The notes under the pieces were generated by a model. It was not told where the DNA came from and ran no database searches. It saw only the letters and a program-made list of their open reading frames with translations. 64,000 nucleotides of DNA from Amphritea sp. (GTDB lineage Bacteria; Pseudomonadota; Gammaproteobacteria; Pseudomonadales; Balneatricaceae): assembly GCF_016744155.1 (NCBI RefSeq), contig NZ_JADGEW010000002.1:1-64000 (forward strand), in the 5' to 3' direction. Made by a program: the position numbers and the translations under genes. Positions 40,686-49,914 of the stretch are shown here, piece after piece; positions within the stretch are counted from its first letter, which is position 1; each line of letters starts with the position of its first letter.

Positions 40686-42356
40686 ATGAGATCTCTGTTA
40701 TTGACGTGCATATTACTGCTTAGCTCGGGCTTGCTGTCGGCGGCAGAAGTTGTTGGCAGTGTGATTTTAAGTATGGGTGAGAATATAGCCATAGCAGCTG
40801 ATGGTAGTGAGCGGGTATTGAAACGTCAGTCAGAAGTGTATGCCAATGACCTGTTGAAAACAGGGGAAAAAGGGCTGTTACAGTTACGTTTCAGTGATGG
40901 CTCTAGGTTGGCTTTAAAACCATCTACAGAGTTTCGTATTGCTGAGTACAATTTTGATGAGAAGCAACCAGAAGAGGGAAAGGCGATTTTTCAGTTGTTA
41001 AAGGGAGGGATGCGTACGATTTCAGGCCAGATTGGTAAATCTCAAAAAGAAAATTATAGGTTGGAAACAACCGTAGCGACTATTGGTATTCGGGGTACCC
41101 ATTACGGTGTCGAATACATAGATGAAGGTATCTATTGTGAAACCATTGAGGGAGCTATTGAGGTAACGACTAAGAAGAAAAGTGTAGTGGTGAGTGCCGG
41201 AGAAGGAGCCTGGTTGAGCAATAACGGCAATATCATAAAAGGGGACGCAACAGGGCAAACTGGAGACTATGTTTTACAAACTCGGCGTCAGACCGGTCCC
41301 GGATCGACGGCCGACAAACTAGATGCTATTTCAGATGACACAGGCGTTATTCCTGCTGCTGATCCCGAGCTTGAGGGAATCGATATTGATTCATCTCAAT
41401 CAGCAACACCTCAGACACAACAGGTAGTGGCTCCTGACCCAACTGGCATCGGGAGCGCTAGCCCAGCAGGGGCACTTACGGCCGTTGCTTTTACGGAAAA
41501 TAACCTCGCGAGTGGGCGAAGAGCGGGGAGTGGGTCTGTATTGGTGAATAGTAGTTCAGCTATAAATGTTGATAGTTCAACAGGTACTGGTGATCTGGTG
41601 ACCGGTATCAGTTTCATAGACTCTAAACCAAATACGACTGCTAACGCTTGTTCCCCCTGCGAGTTTACAGGGGGAAATAATGTTGGATTTGTTACTGGCG
41701 TTGGCAATCTGACGTTAGGTGGGGCAAAGCTAAGCTGGGGGCGGTGGAACTCTGGTTTTGGACTAACCGAGAACGGTACTGCTCAAGCTTTAGAAAATAC
41801 TTTTCACTTTATGTACACCGATAGCCTGACTACACAGGCGCGGCTAGACGTATTGGAAACCGCTCGCAGCGGTTCCTATTTATATACCTACAGTACCGGT
41901 TCTACTAATTTAACAGCTCCTGAAGTCGATACTGGTGCTACTGGTGCGCTGGTGGGATATGGAGTAGGAGCCACACCAGCAGGCCGCCTCTATGCCGGCA
42001 GCTATGTGATGATGAATTGGGATTCTCTGGAAATTGAGCAGGTTAGTTTGATAGCCAATGTGAACGATGGTGCTGGCATTCGTAATTACCAGCTTACTGA
42101 ACAGTCTGGTGTGACAACTACTCTGAACGATGTTCTTCAGGGGGGGGAGATGCAGCTTACGGGAGTCTGTAGTGGCGGTAATTGCTCTGTCGGTGTGAAC
42201 GATACGACTATGAGCGGTCAAATGACGTTTGATTTGGTGGGTGCTCAGGCTGATGGTGCGATCACCAGCTATGGGGCAACTGGAAGTAGTCCGGTTAATC
42301 AGGATATTACCCTGACGGGTACAGTGCTGCTTGATAGTAGCGGTCCAGCTCCATAA
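40686..42356 (+). CDS. Secreted FecR-domain protein
   Basis: 556 residues, signal peptide (cleavage after GLLSA). Residues 20-175 form a FecR domain: EVYANDLLKTGEKGLLQLRF, DGSRLALKPSTEFRI, TVATIGIRGTHYGVEY. The remaining 380 residues are low-complexity, beta-rich and unassigned, with one Cys pair motif (ACSPCE) and a second (CSGGNC). Unlike FecR itself it has no cytoplasmic sigma-factor-binding part, so a periplasmic or surface structural role is likelier. Co-transcribed with the TPR/barrel gene 8 bp upstream. A CHASE2-cyclase gene lies nearby, a common genomic companion of FecR-domain proteins. Confidence 0.85.
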   Translation: MRSLLLTCILLLSSGLLSAAEVVGSVILSMGENIAIAADGSERVLKRQSEVYANDLLKTGEKGLLQLRFSDGSRLALKPSTEFRIAEYNFDEKQPEEGKAIFQLLKGGMRTISGQIGKSQKENYRLETTVATIGIRGTHYGVEYIDEGIYCETIEGAIEVTTKKKSVVVSAGEGAWLSNNGNIIKGDATGQTGDYVLQTRRQTGPGSTADKLDAISDDTGVIPAADPELEGIDIDSSQSATPQTQQVVAPDPTGIGSASPAGALTAVAFTENNLASGRRAGSGSVLVNSSSAINVDSSTGTGDLVTGISFIDSKPNTTANACSPCEFTGGNNVGFVTGVGNLTLGGAKLSWGRWNSGFGLTENGTAQALENTFHFMYTDSLTTQARLDVLETARSGSYLYTYSTGSTNLTAPEVDTGATGALVGYGVGATPAGRLYAGSYVMMNWDSLEIEQVSLIANVNDGAGIRNYQLTEQSGVTTTLNDVLQGGEMQLTGVCSGGNCSVGVNDTTMSGQMTFDLVGAQADGAITSYGATGSSPVNQDITLTGTVLLDSSGPAP

Positions 42357-42369
42357 ATGTCAGCCGATT

Positions 42370-43131
42370 TCAGATCAGATTGATCACTTCTCCATGGTTA
42401 AGTCGGTCGATCTGATGTTGCGGAAGTAGCTGATGGCATTGCTGCATAATAATATCTTCAATACCTGGTTTCAGGTGCGTGATCGCTATGCGAGGATCTA
42501 TTCTTAATTGCTGGATCTGTTGTGCAAGCAATGATGGTGTCAGATGACCACTGAGGCGAGCCAGTTCTTCTGACTCGTCAGTAAATGATACATCTATAAT
42601 CAGCAGGTCAGGCTTTCGGCTGTTAAGAATTGACCAAAGAGCATCATTGATCCCGCTATCTCCTGTGAAAGCAAAGCTGTGTTGACCATCACTGACCAGA
42701 TAACCTGCTGTGGGGGTTGGATGTTGCGCAGGTATGACTTCTATCTTTTTCTTCTGTATTAACAGTGTCTCACCGATATTCACACTGTGCATATTAATAA
42801 TGGGTCGTTCTTCGGGTAAAACAGTATAATCGGGCCAGATCGTCCAATTAAAAATATGCTGTTTGAGTGCGGATATGACTTCAGGTAGAGCGTAGATATT
42901 GATCGGTCTTTGGTGGAGATCAAATATTGTCGCCAGCATCAGGGGTAGCCCGATAATATGATCCAGATGGGCATGGGTAATGATAATATCGCGAATGTTT
43001 AACATCCGTTCCATCGTTAGCAGTTCAACGCCGGTTCCAGCATCTAGTAATAGAGAATCGTCGATAAGAAAGGTGGTGGTTTTTAGTCCCTGACCGATAC
43101 CCCCGCTACATCCTAGAACCTCTATTTTCAC
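42370..43131 (-). CDS. MBL-fold hydrolase, class II cyclic-nucleotide phosphodiesterase-like
   Basis: 253 residues. Metal motif HAHLDH (THAHLDHIIGLPL), later His in AQHPTPTAGY, Asp in FAFTGDSG and His in ITHLKP complete a two-metal site. The N-terminal MKIEVLGCSGGIG and the overall length fit class II 3',5'-cyclic-nucleotide phosphodiesterases. It is divergent from a class III adenylate-cyclase gene (213 bp apart), so synthesis and breakdown of a cyclic nucleotide are encoded side by side. It converges with the FecR gene, 13 bp away. Other MBL activities cannot be excluded. Confidence 0.8.
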   Translation of the reverse strand: MKIEVLGCSGGIGQGLKTTTFLIDDSLLLDAGTGVELLTMERMLNIRDIIITHAHLDHIIGLPLMLATIFDLHQRPINIYALPEVISALKQHIFNWTIWPDYTVLPEERPIINMHSVNIGETLLIQKKKIEVIPAQHPTPTAGYLVSDGQHSFAFTGDSGINDALWSILNSRKPDLLIIDVSFTDESEELARLSGHLTPSLLAQQIQQLRIDPRIAITHLKPGIEDIIMQQCHQLLPQHQIDRLNHGEVINLI

Positions 43132-43344
43132 ATCTGTCTCCGTCGATTTGAAAAAGTCTTATTATAAGTCTCGTTAATCATACTTTTATATCACAGGCGG
43201 TAACCTGCTTATAGCGGTTTGATCGCTTCAGTGCTGATAATGAGAGGTTTCACACTCGTTGTTATCAACTCTAAGGATATGATTAAACTAGATAAGATGT
43301 TCTACTCTCAATAAAGCTCAATACTGCTGTTGCTGGAGCAACGT

Positions 43345-45540
43345 ATGAAACAACGTAAAATCCGTACATTATTGGGATTACTCTTGACTGTGATGATGTT
43401 GGTTCCGGTTATCCAGGATAATCGACCCGCGTTGTTACAGCGTTTCGAGTATGACCTCTATGATATGCGGTTAATACGATTCCTCAAGGAAGACCAGGAC
43501 CCTCGTATCGTGATTGTGGATGTGGATGAGAAAAGTCTTGCTGAACAGGGGCGTTGGCCCTGGAACAGAGCCAAGCTGGCACTTCTGTTAGATCAACTGT
43601 TTGATCGTTATGGTATTGCTATTGCGGGCTTCGATATGGTCTTTTCAGAGTCAGATAGTAGTGTCGATCTGGAGCAGCTGAAAGACTTAGTCTTTAATTC
43701 AAAACAGGTGCTGGATCTGAAATCGATTTTACAGCAGTTAGATCCAGATCAGCGTTTGGCGGATGCTATTCGCGAAAGGCCGGTGGTGCTGGGATATCTG
43801 TTTGATCGGAGCAGACGTGAGTTATTAGTGGGCGATCCGGGAACCGCTGTCATTAGCGTTAATCCTACACTTGATCTACAACCAATCCCTGAAGCCAATG
43901 GGCTAATTGCCAGCGTAGATGCCTTGCAGAGTCAGCAACTGCACAGTGGTTTTTTTGATAACCCGATGGTCGATAGTGACGGTGTTTACCGAAGGGTATC
44001 GTTGTTGCAACGGTATCATGGTGAGTATTATCCCTCTTTAGCTCTGTCGATGTGGCTCACACTCTTCGATGAGCAACAAGTGAAGCCTGAATTCGAGTCT
44101 GATATGACAGGAGAGCATCAGGCGTTAGTATCGATTCGGGCCGCCGGGCAGTCAATTCCGGTAGATCAGACGGGCGCTTTACTGGTGCCTTATAGGGGAG
44201 GGCAGGGCAGCTTTCCTTATGTTTCTGCGACCGATGTGATTACTGGCAAAGCTGATGCCGCTCAGCTGGAAGGAGCCATTGTACTGATCGGAACCAGTGC
44301 TGCCGGCTTGCTGGACCTTCGGGTAACCCCTATGAGTAGTCGTTATCCTGGAGTGGAGGTTCATGCGAATATTCTCTCTGGACTGCTGGACGATCGGATA
44401 TTCAGTGAGCCGGACTATACACGGGGAGTAGAGATTGTTCAGCTGATTATCAGTGGCTTGCTTCTATCAATTCTAATTCCGCGTACATCTGTAGCTTTCT
44501 CTACGCTGATTACAGTGATTTGGACCGCATCTCTTATAGGCTTCAATCTATATGCATGGCAGAGCCTTTTTTGGGTAATCCCAATAGGCTATAGCTTGTT
44601 GTTAGTACTACTTCTTTATCTGTTTCAGCAAACAACTGGGTATTTCTTTGAAGCCCGGAATATTCAGCAGTTGGCAGGTCAGTTTGGTCAGTATATTCCA
44701 CCTGAGGTCGTACTGGAGCTAGGTCGTCAGGACGAGGGTGTGCAACTTAGCGGTGAAAATAGAGACATGACCATAATGTTCTCTGATGTCAGGGGATTCA
44801 CCCGGATTTCAGAGCAGCTAACACCACAGCAGCTCACCCGTATGATGAATATTTACCTAACGGAGATGACTCGAATCATTCATCAGCAACGGGGCACTGT
44901 TGATAAATATATTGGTGATGCTGTGATGGCATTCTGGGGTGCTCCGTTAAATGATGATGACCATTCGTTACATGGACTGGATTCAGCACTGCAGATGCTG
45001 CAACAGCTACCGGGCCTGAATAAACGTCTTGTTGAGGAAGGCCTGCCTGAGATTGAGATCGGGATAGGTGTGCATTCAGGCACTATGAGTGTCGGTAATA
45101 TGGGGTCAGAGTTCCGTATGGCTTATACAGTGATGGGAGACGCCGTTAATCTGGCTTCCCGGCTCGAAGGGTTGACCAAATACTATGGTTGTCCGTTACT
45201 GGTGAGTGGTGATATGCACTCACGGTTGCCTAGTTATTTGTATCGGCAGATTGATCGGGTAAAAGTGAAAGGTCGCCATGAAGCAGTTGAACTGTTCCAG
45301 CCGATGTTAATAACAGGAGCCACTGCTTCGGATTTAACTGAACAGGTTGATCAGTTTAACAAAGGGGTGACTTTGTATCGTCAGTGTCAGTGGCAGGAAG
45401 CACAAGAACTGTTTAAGTTATGGTTAGTCTGGTATCCGAATGACCGAACGGCTGAGCTGTATCTGAACAGAATTACTGCGTTCCAGGAGAATGACCCGGG
45501 ACCAGAGTGGACCGCAGTGTTTAGTCATCTGGAAAAGTAG
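43345..45540 (+). CDS. CHASE2-domain adenylate/guanylate cyclase
   Basis: 731 residues from the ATG at 43345 (GGAG, 6-base gap; the TTG at 43330 is inferior). One N-terminal membrane helix, a large periplasmic CHASE2 domain (about 35-350: DPRIVIVDVDEKSLAEQGRW, AGFDMVFSE, AIVLIGTSAAGLLDLRVTP), three membrane helices (about 355-430), then a class III cyclase domain. Metal-binding Asp in MFSDVRGFTRISE and YIGDAVMAFWGAP; substrate-binding region YTVMGDAVNLASRLEG. It should make cAMP (cGMP possible) in response to an extracytoplasmic signal. A short TPR-like tail follows. Divergent from the phosphodiesterase-like gene. Confidence 0.93.
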   Translation: MKQRKIRTLLGLLLTVMMLVPVIQDNRPALLQRFEYDLYDMRLIRFLKEDQDPRIVIVDVDEKSLAEQGRWPWNRAKLALLLDQLFDRYGIAIAGFDMVFSESDSSVDLEQLKDLVFNSKQVLDLKSILQQLDPDQRLADAIRERPVVLGYLFDRSRRELLVGDPGTAVISVNPTLDLQPIPEANGLIASVDALQSQQLHSGFFDNPMVDSDGVYRRVSLLQRYHGEYYPSLALSMWLTLFDEQQVKPEFESDMTGEHQALVSIRAAGQSIPVDQTGALLVPYRGGQGSFPYVSATDVITGKADAAQLEGAIVLIGTSAAGLLDLRVTPMSSRYPGVEVHANILSGLLDDRIFSEPDYTRGVEIVQLIISGLLLSILIPRTSVAFSTLITVIWTASLIGFNLYAWQSLFWVIPIGYSLLLVLLLYLFQQTTGYFFEARNIQQLAGQFGQYIPPEVVLELGRQDEGVQLSGENRDMTIMFSDVRGFTRISEQLTPQQLTRMMNIYLTEMTRIIHQQRGTVDKYIGDAVMAFWGAPLNDDDHSLHGLDSALQMLQQLPGLNKRLVEEGLPEIEIGIGVHSGTMSVGNMGSEFRMAYTVMGDAVNLASRLEGLTKYYGCPLLVSGDMHSRLPSYLYRQIDRVKVKGRHEAVELFQPMLITGATASDLTEQVDQFNKGVTLYRQCQWQEAQELFKLWLVWYPNDRTAELYLNRITAFQENDPGPEWTAVFSHLEK

Positions 45541-45598
45541 AACGTCGAAGTTTCTATAGCGATCTAGGGTAGAGGAATATAGGGTTAAGCTGAACGGG

Positions 45599-47218
45599 CT
45601 AGTCTAATAAGTATGGAGGTTTGCGTTTCTTCAAGCCAGGAAGCTTTGACAGGTCTACAGTATCGATCTGACGAGGGGCCATATGACTGTGAGCATATTC
45701 CAGATAGGCCCCACTGTTAACAAATACGTTGAACAGGTCAGCATCCAGATGATTTTCTTTAACCATACGACCGATAATATTCATCGCTTCCGATAACAGC
45801 ATTCCCTTTTTATAGGGTCTGTCAGGTGAAGTGAGTGCTTCGAAAATGTCCGCAATACACATAATTCGTGCACGCAATGAAATCTGGTCTCCTTTTAAGC
45901 CTCTCGGGTAGCCGCTACCATTTAAGCTTTCATGGTGGTTACAAGCTATTTCAGGTACTTGCGACAGGTATTTAGGGTAAGGGAGTGACTCCAGCATATC
46001 GATTGTTACTTTAATATGGTCGCGCATCACCTGGATTTCATTTTGCAACAACGTCCCTTTGCGAATACAGAGATTTTCTGTTTCATCTTTTGTGAGCAGT
46101 TGGCGAAGATTTCCTTCATCATCAGTCCAGCTAATAGCAGATATTTGTATAATCCTCTCAACATCGGCATCGGCCATAAATTCAGTTCCGGTATTGCTTT
46201 GGCGTAGGAATGCGATATCCCTATCGACCTGAACACAATCTGCTTGGAGCTGTTTATCCGCTTGTGCAAGATCATTATCGGTAAGTGACTGAGCGCTTCT
46301 TAGGTGGTTGAGTTGTAGTTGGAGCTTGTATTCGCGGAAGCGTGATATAACCAACTCTATACGATCAAACATCGTATGCAGTTTGGTTGCTTTATCGATA
46401 ATGTACTCGGGAGACGTTATTTTTCCACAGTCGTGCAACCAAGCCGATATGCGTAGCTCATACATCTCTTGTTCGCTGAACTGTGTATCAAGAAATCGTT
46501 TATCCAGGCTACTGTTAACTGCATTGGCAAGTAGCATTGCAATTTCAGGAACCTGTTCACAATGTTTCCCTGTTACGGGGGATTTGTGGTCGATTGCGCG
46601 GCCCATTAATTTAATAAAAGATTCAAACAGTTCTTTCTGGGCATCAATCAGACGTCGTTTAGTCAATACCGTGGCTGCAAGAGAGGCCAACGACTCGACC
46701 AGATGCTGCTGATCTTTGGGGAATGCAATGACATTGTTATCTTTGTCCATCGCGTTGATTAACTGCAGTACTCCGATAATTTCCCCTTCATGGTCCTGTA
46801 GTGGCACACAGAGAAATGACTTCGAACGATAACTTAGCTGTACATCAAACTTACGAGTGCCGGAAAAATCATACTTGTCCGAACAGTAAGCATCAGGAAT
46901 ATTGATTGTTTTTTGTAATGCAAAAGCTTGTGCTACGACTAAGTTTGAAACCTGCTTCTGCGTGTTGAAAATTTCGACGGTTGGCAGGTCTCTGGGTTTA
47001 CGATGTATTCCGAGTGAGCGGTTATGAAGGATTGTGAAATGTAATTCGTTAGAATTACCTTCTTCAAGGGTATATAGGGTGCCGCCATCCGCGTTAGTTA
47101 GCTGCATACAGCCAAGGATAATTCTATCCAGCAGCAGAATATGGTTTTTTTCGGTCGTCAGTGCACTGGTTAGATCGGCAAGTTGCTTAATGATTTCATG
47201 GGTATTCAGATGGTGCAT
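45599..47218 (-). CDS. GAF-HD-GYP protein, putative c-di-GMP phosphodiesterase
   Basis: 539 residues. N-terminal GAF domain (about 15-185: ADGGTLYTL, SFLCVPLQDHEGEIIGVLQL). The HD-GYP domain starts near 200; the metal site LHDCGKI is intact. An insertion of about 100 residues follows before ACNHHESLNGSGYPRGLKGD, which carries the HHE and GYP parts. All catalytic elements remain, so it can be an active c-di-GMP phosphodiesterase, unlike the degenerate HD-GYP protein at 975. It is convergent with the cyclase gene and closes this signalling-rich locus. Confidence 0.92.
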   Translation of the reverse strand: MHHLNTHEIIKQLADLTSALTTEKNHILLLDRIILGCMQLTNADGGTLYTLEEGNSNELHFTILHNRSLGIHRKPRDLPTVEIFNTQKQVSNLVVAQAFALQKTINIPDAYCSDKYDFSGTRKFDVQLSYRSKSFLCVPLQDHEGEIIGVLQLINAMDKDNNVIAFPKDQQHLVESLASLAATVLTKRRLIDAQKELFESFIKLMGRAIDHKSPVTGKHCEQVPEIAMLLANAVNSSLDKRFLDTQFSEQEMYELRISAWLHDCGKITSPEYIIDKATKLHTMFDRIELVISRFREYKLQLQLNHLRSAQSLTDNDLAQADKQLQADCVQVDRDIAFLRQSNTGTEFMADADVERIIQISAISWTDDEGNLRQLLTKDETENLCIRKGTLLQNEIQVMRDHIKVTIDMLESLPYPKYLSQVPEIACNHHESLNGSGYPRGLKGDQISLRARIMCIADIFEALTSPDRPYKKGMLLSEAMNIIGRMVKENHLDADLFNVFVNSGAYLEYAHSHMAPRQIDTVDLSKLPGLKKRKPPYLLD

Positions 47219-47444
47219 TGTCTACTAACCAGATAATTGTTCAGAATTAATATTCAATGTGACGCTGGTGGGTTGCGGAGTCAAGTTTAACCGAGGGGAG
47301 AAGTCACCAAATAGGGTAAATATAGTGCTTATTCTTGTTATTATCCGTAGCGAATATTGCAGAGAGGAATTTATGTGCTAGAAAGGCAATAATTAGATGA
47401 ATTTTTATGACATTGACGTTTGAAGAAAGCCTGCTGGAGTTTTT

Positions 47445-48113
47445 ATGTTGAATATGGATTTTACCCAATCAGTTTCCATTGATACCCATAACCGTGAATG
47501 GGTTGCCAGTCCAATGTCAGGGGTCTGGCGCAAACCATTGGCCAGAGAGGATGCAGAACAGGGTCATGCGACCAGTATTGTTCGTTATGACCCGGGGGCT
47601 TCCTTTTCATCTCACGGGCATCCAAAAGGAGAGGAAATTCTAGTACTGGATGGTGTTTTTTCTGACCAGACTGGCGACTATAATGCCGGCACCTATTTCC
47701 GTAACCCTGAAGGTTTTAGTCATGCCCCTTTTAGTCAGGGCGGCTGTACGATTCTGGTTAAATTGCATCAGTTTCAATCCGATGATTCAGTTCATCTGGC
47801 TATTCAGACTAATAATGAGCAGTGGCGTCGGGTTAATGACACGCTCGAACAATTGGATCTGCATCGGCACAAAGATGAGCAGGTGTTTATGCTACGCAGT
47901 CGTGCCGAAACTGAAACCTCCCTTGCTGAAGCGCAAAATGGCCTTGAACTGTACGTTATTAGCGGTGAACTGCGAGAAGAGGGGCAGGGTTATGGCGCCG
48001 GGTGCTGGTTGCGTCGCCGTCCTCTGGATGAAGAATCCCCCAACGGCTCTCAGGAAGGCCGTTATCAATTAAGTCCCGGCACTCTGGTCTGGATCAAGAT
48101 TAACCATCTGTAG
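47445..48113 (+). CDS. ChrR-like cupin protein
   Basis: 222 residues with two cupin-like halves. The first has SSHGHPKGEEILVLDGVFSD and the Gly- and Pro-rich strand NPEGFSHAP. The Glu and His pattern matches the cupin domain of the anti-sigma factor ChrR, but the ChrR zinc-binding anti-sigma domain is absent. No ECF sigma gene is adjacent. Start has GGAG with a 5-base gap. The next gene begins 6 bp later, so they form an operon with an Nmad3-type gene. Role unknown; metal-dependent sensing or small-molecule chemistry is possible. Confidence 0.8.
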   Translation: MLNMDFTQSVSIDTHNREWVASPMSGVWRKPLAREDAEQGHATSIVRYDPGASFSSHGHPKGEEILVLDGVFSDQTGDYNAGTYFRNPEGFSHAPFSQGGCTILVKLHQFQSDDSVHLAIQTNNEQWRRVNDTLEQLDLHRHKDEQVFMLRSRAETETSLAEAQNGLELYVISGELREEGQGYGAGCWLRRRPLDEESPNGSQEGRYQLSPGTLVWIKINHL

Positions 48114-48119
48114 GGCTGT

Positions 48120-48971
48120 ATGCGTATTATATTCAGTCGTAAAGGGTTTGATTCCTCTTCGGGAGGATGTCCCAGTCCTATTTTACCCGATGGGCGATTG
48201 CTGACGTTGCCGATTCCTGACTTAAGGTCGAAAATCAGTTATCGGGATCTGCAGTTGGAGGGTGTCAATCCCGGCAGGTTGGTTTCGCAGCTAACCCGAT
48301 CAAAGATCAAAGGCAGCAGCGGTGCGCATCTTGATCCCGATCTTAACGCCGGACACCTTCCCAGATTACCTGGCTGGCGGCCTGTGTTGGGACAGCACGG
48401 CTCAGCTCAGGGGCATCTTCACAAACAGGGGGTTGAGTCCGGCGACCTGTTTCTGTTTTTTGGCCTGTTCCGAGATGCTGAAATTAGTAATCGCCGTTGG
48501 CGTTTTGTTCCTGGAAGTAAACCTAAGCATATTATTTGGGGTTGGTTGCAGATCGATGAAATTTTGCATGTTGATAGTCTGGATAACGATTCCTATCCAT
48601 GGCTGAAGTATCATCCCCATCTGCATGGCGAACCCGATAAGGGTAATACCTTGTATCTGGCCCGTAATTATCTGTCACTGGCAGGGTTGGAGGAAATTTC
48701 AGGAAGTGGAATCTTCGATCGGTTTGATCCCCGTTTGCAACTGACTCAAACAAGTTCAGATAAACCCAGTCAGTGGCAACTACCGAAATGGTTTTATCCT
48801 GAAGATCGTCAACCGCTTAGCTACCACTCAAAAGCTGAACGGTGGCAGCAGGACCATTCCCATTGCCTGTTAAGCGCTGTAGCCCGGGGGCAGGAATTTG
48901 TGCTGTTAGCGGATCAGTATCCGGAAAGTGCAGACTGGATTGAGAACCTTCTAGCAGCAGTGAAGGCTTGA
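48120..48971 (+). CDS. Nmad3-family putative nucleotide-modification protein
   Basis: 283 residues. Starts RIIFSRKGFDSSSGGCPSPI, the distinctive opening of the nucleotide-modification-associated domain 3 family, then LPDGRLLTLPIPD and GHLPRLPGW. The middle carries DLFLFFGLFRDAE and the strand IIWGWLQIDEI. Predicted by comparative genomics to take part in DNA base modification; biochemistry is unproven. No phage genes, methylase or other modification genes are nearby, and the partner is a cupin gene 6 bp upstream, an unusual context. Family call is from memory of the motif and is fairly strong. Confidence 0.8.
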   Translation: MRIIFSRKGFDSSSGGCPSPILPDGRLLTLPIPDLRSKISYRDLQLEGVNPGRLVSQLTRSKIKGSSGAHLDPDLNAGHLPRLPGWRPVLGQHGSAQGHLHKQGVESGDLFLFFGLFRDAEISNRRWRFVPGSKPKHIIWGWLQIDEILHVDSLDNDSYPWLKYHPHLHGEPDKGNTLYLARNYLSLAGLEEISGSGIFDRFDPRLQLTQTSSDKPSQWQLPKWFYPEDRQPLSYHSKAERWQQDHSHCLLSAVARGQEFVLLADQYPESADWIENLLAAVKA

Positions 48972-48984
48972 GTCTTAATAGGTA

Positions 48985-49788
48985 CTAGCTTGTCATTTTT
49001 CGGGCGTTACCGGGAGTGATGTTGAAGTATCGTTTAAACGCTCGGGAGAAACTAGAGGTGTCTGAAAAACCCAGCTCATCCGCCAGTATTCCGGGCAGGA
49101 TATCGCTGTTTTGCAATAGGTAGCGCGCTCGGTTCATGCGACGTGACATGATATATTGTTGAGGTGTCTGGCGTAGTTCCTTCTGGCATAGATAATAAAA
49201 ATGACTTTCACTCAGGTTTAGGGCGTTAGCTAGTTCGAGGTTGTTTGGTGGAGTTGAAAGACGCTGATCAATGTAACTGTTTAGTACGCTTCTGTTGAGT
49301 CGACGATGACTACTCTCTATCACCGTAGTTGATGAGTATTGCTGGCATAACTGGGTTATAAAAAGTGTAATTAGCTGACAGTTAATCTGGTATCGACTTT
49401 GCTGATTGATCAGATGATCTCCCTTAGCCAGCTGATTGGCAGCAAAGTCTAACAGCGGTAACAATTCAGGGGAGAGCGTAATGAATTCGGGACTTTGTAA
49501 AATAGTGTCTTTGAATGAAATATTGCAGCTTTGTTCCAACGCCTGGATATAGGGGTCGAAGGGGGCAAGATCAATGACTAACAGCTCACTATTATCATTT
49601 AAGCCACAGAAAAGGTGTTTCTCGCTGTCAGGGACTATCGCCAGGGTTCCTGATGATATCTGCCCACTCTCTTTGACAAATTCACATTCCATCTTGCCGT
49701 TCAAGCCAATCAGGATCTGAGCGAAGTCGTGCAAGTGCTCGCCACTCTGACGAGCAATTAGATTACGGCGTGCCTGGCTCTCTTTCAT
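48985..49788 (-). CDS. AraC-family transcriptional regulator
   Basis: 267 residues. N-terminal cupin-like effector domain (HLHDFAQILIGLNGKMECEF) and C-terminal double HTH: ELANALNLSESHFYYLCQKE and LPGILADELGFSDTSSFSRA, ending FKRYFNITPGNARK. It is divergent from an ornithine-cyclodeaminase-like/D-amino-acid-dehydrogenase pair (126 bp), which it probably controls. Hydroxyproline and related catabolic loci often carry an AraC regulator. Confidence 0.93.
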   Translation of the reverse strand: MKESQARRNLIARQSGEHLHDFAQILIGLNGKMECEFVKESGQISSGTLAIVPDSEKHLFCGLNDNSELLVIDLAPFDPYIQALEQSCNISFKDTILQSPEFITLSPELLPLLDFAANQLAKGDHLINQQSRYQINCQLITLFITQLCQQYSSTTVIESSHRRLNRSVLNSYIDQRLSTPPNNLELANALNLSESHFYYLCQKELRQTPQQYIMSRRMNRARYLLQNSDILPGILADELGFSDTSSFSRAFKRYFNITPGNARKMTS

Positions 49789-49914
49789 AGGCTGACTATC
49801 CAGATTAAAACAAGATGCACCAGAGTCTGAGTCAAAAGCTTAGTAGCCTCAGTCAACTGCTCTGCGTTATTACCAGCTAAGATTACTTAAAACCGGATTA
49901 TAAGAGAAACCGTT

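Noticed and set aside
47445-48113. ChrR anti-sigma factor
   Set aside because: The zinc-binding anti-sigma domain is missing and there is no adjacent ECF sigma gene; only the cupin part is shared.
48120-48971. Part of a prophage or restriction-modification island
   Set aside because: No integrase, structural phage genes, methylase or nuclease nearby; composition looks like the surroundings.
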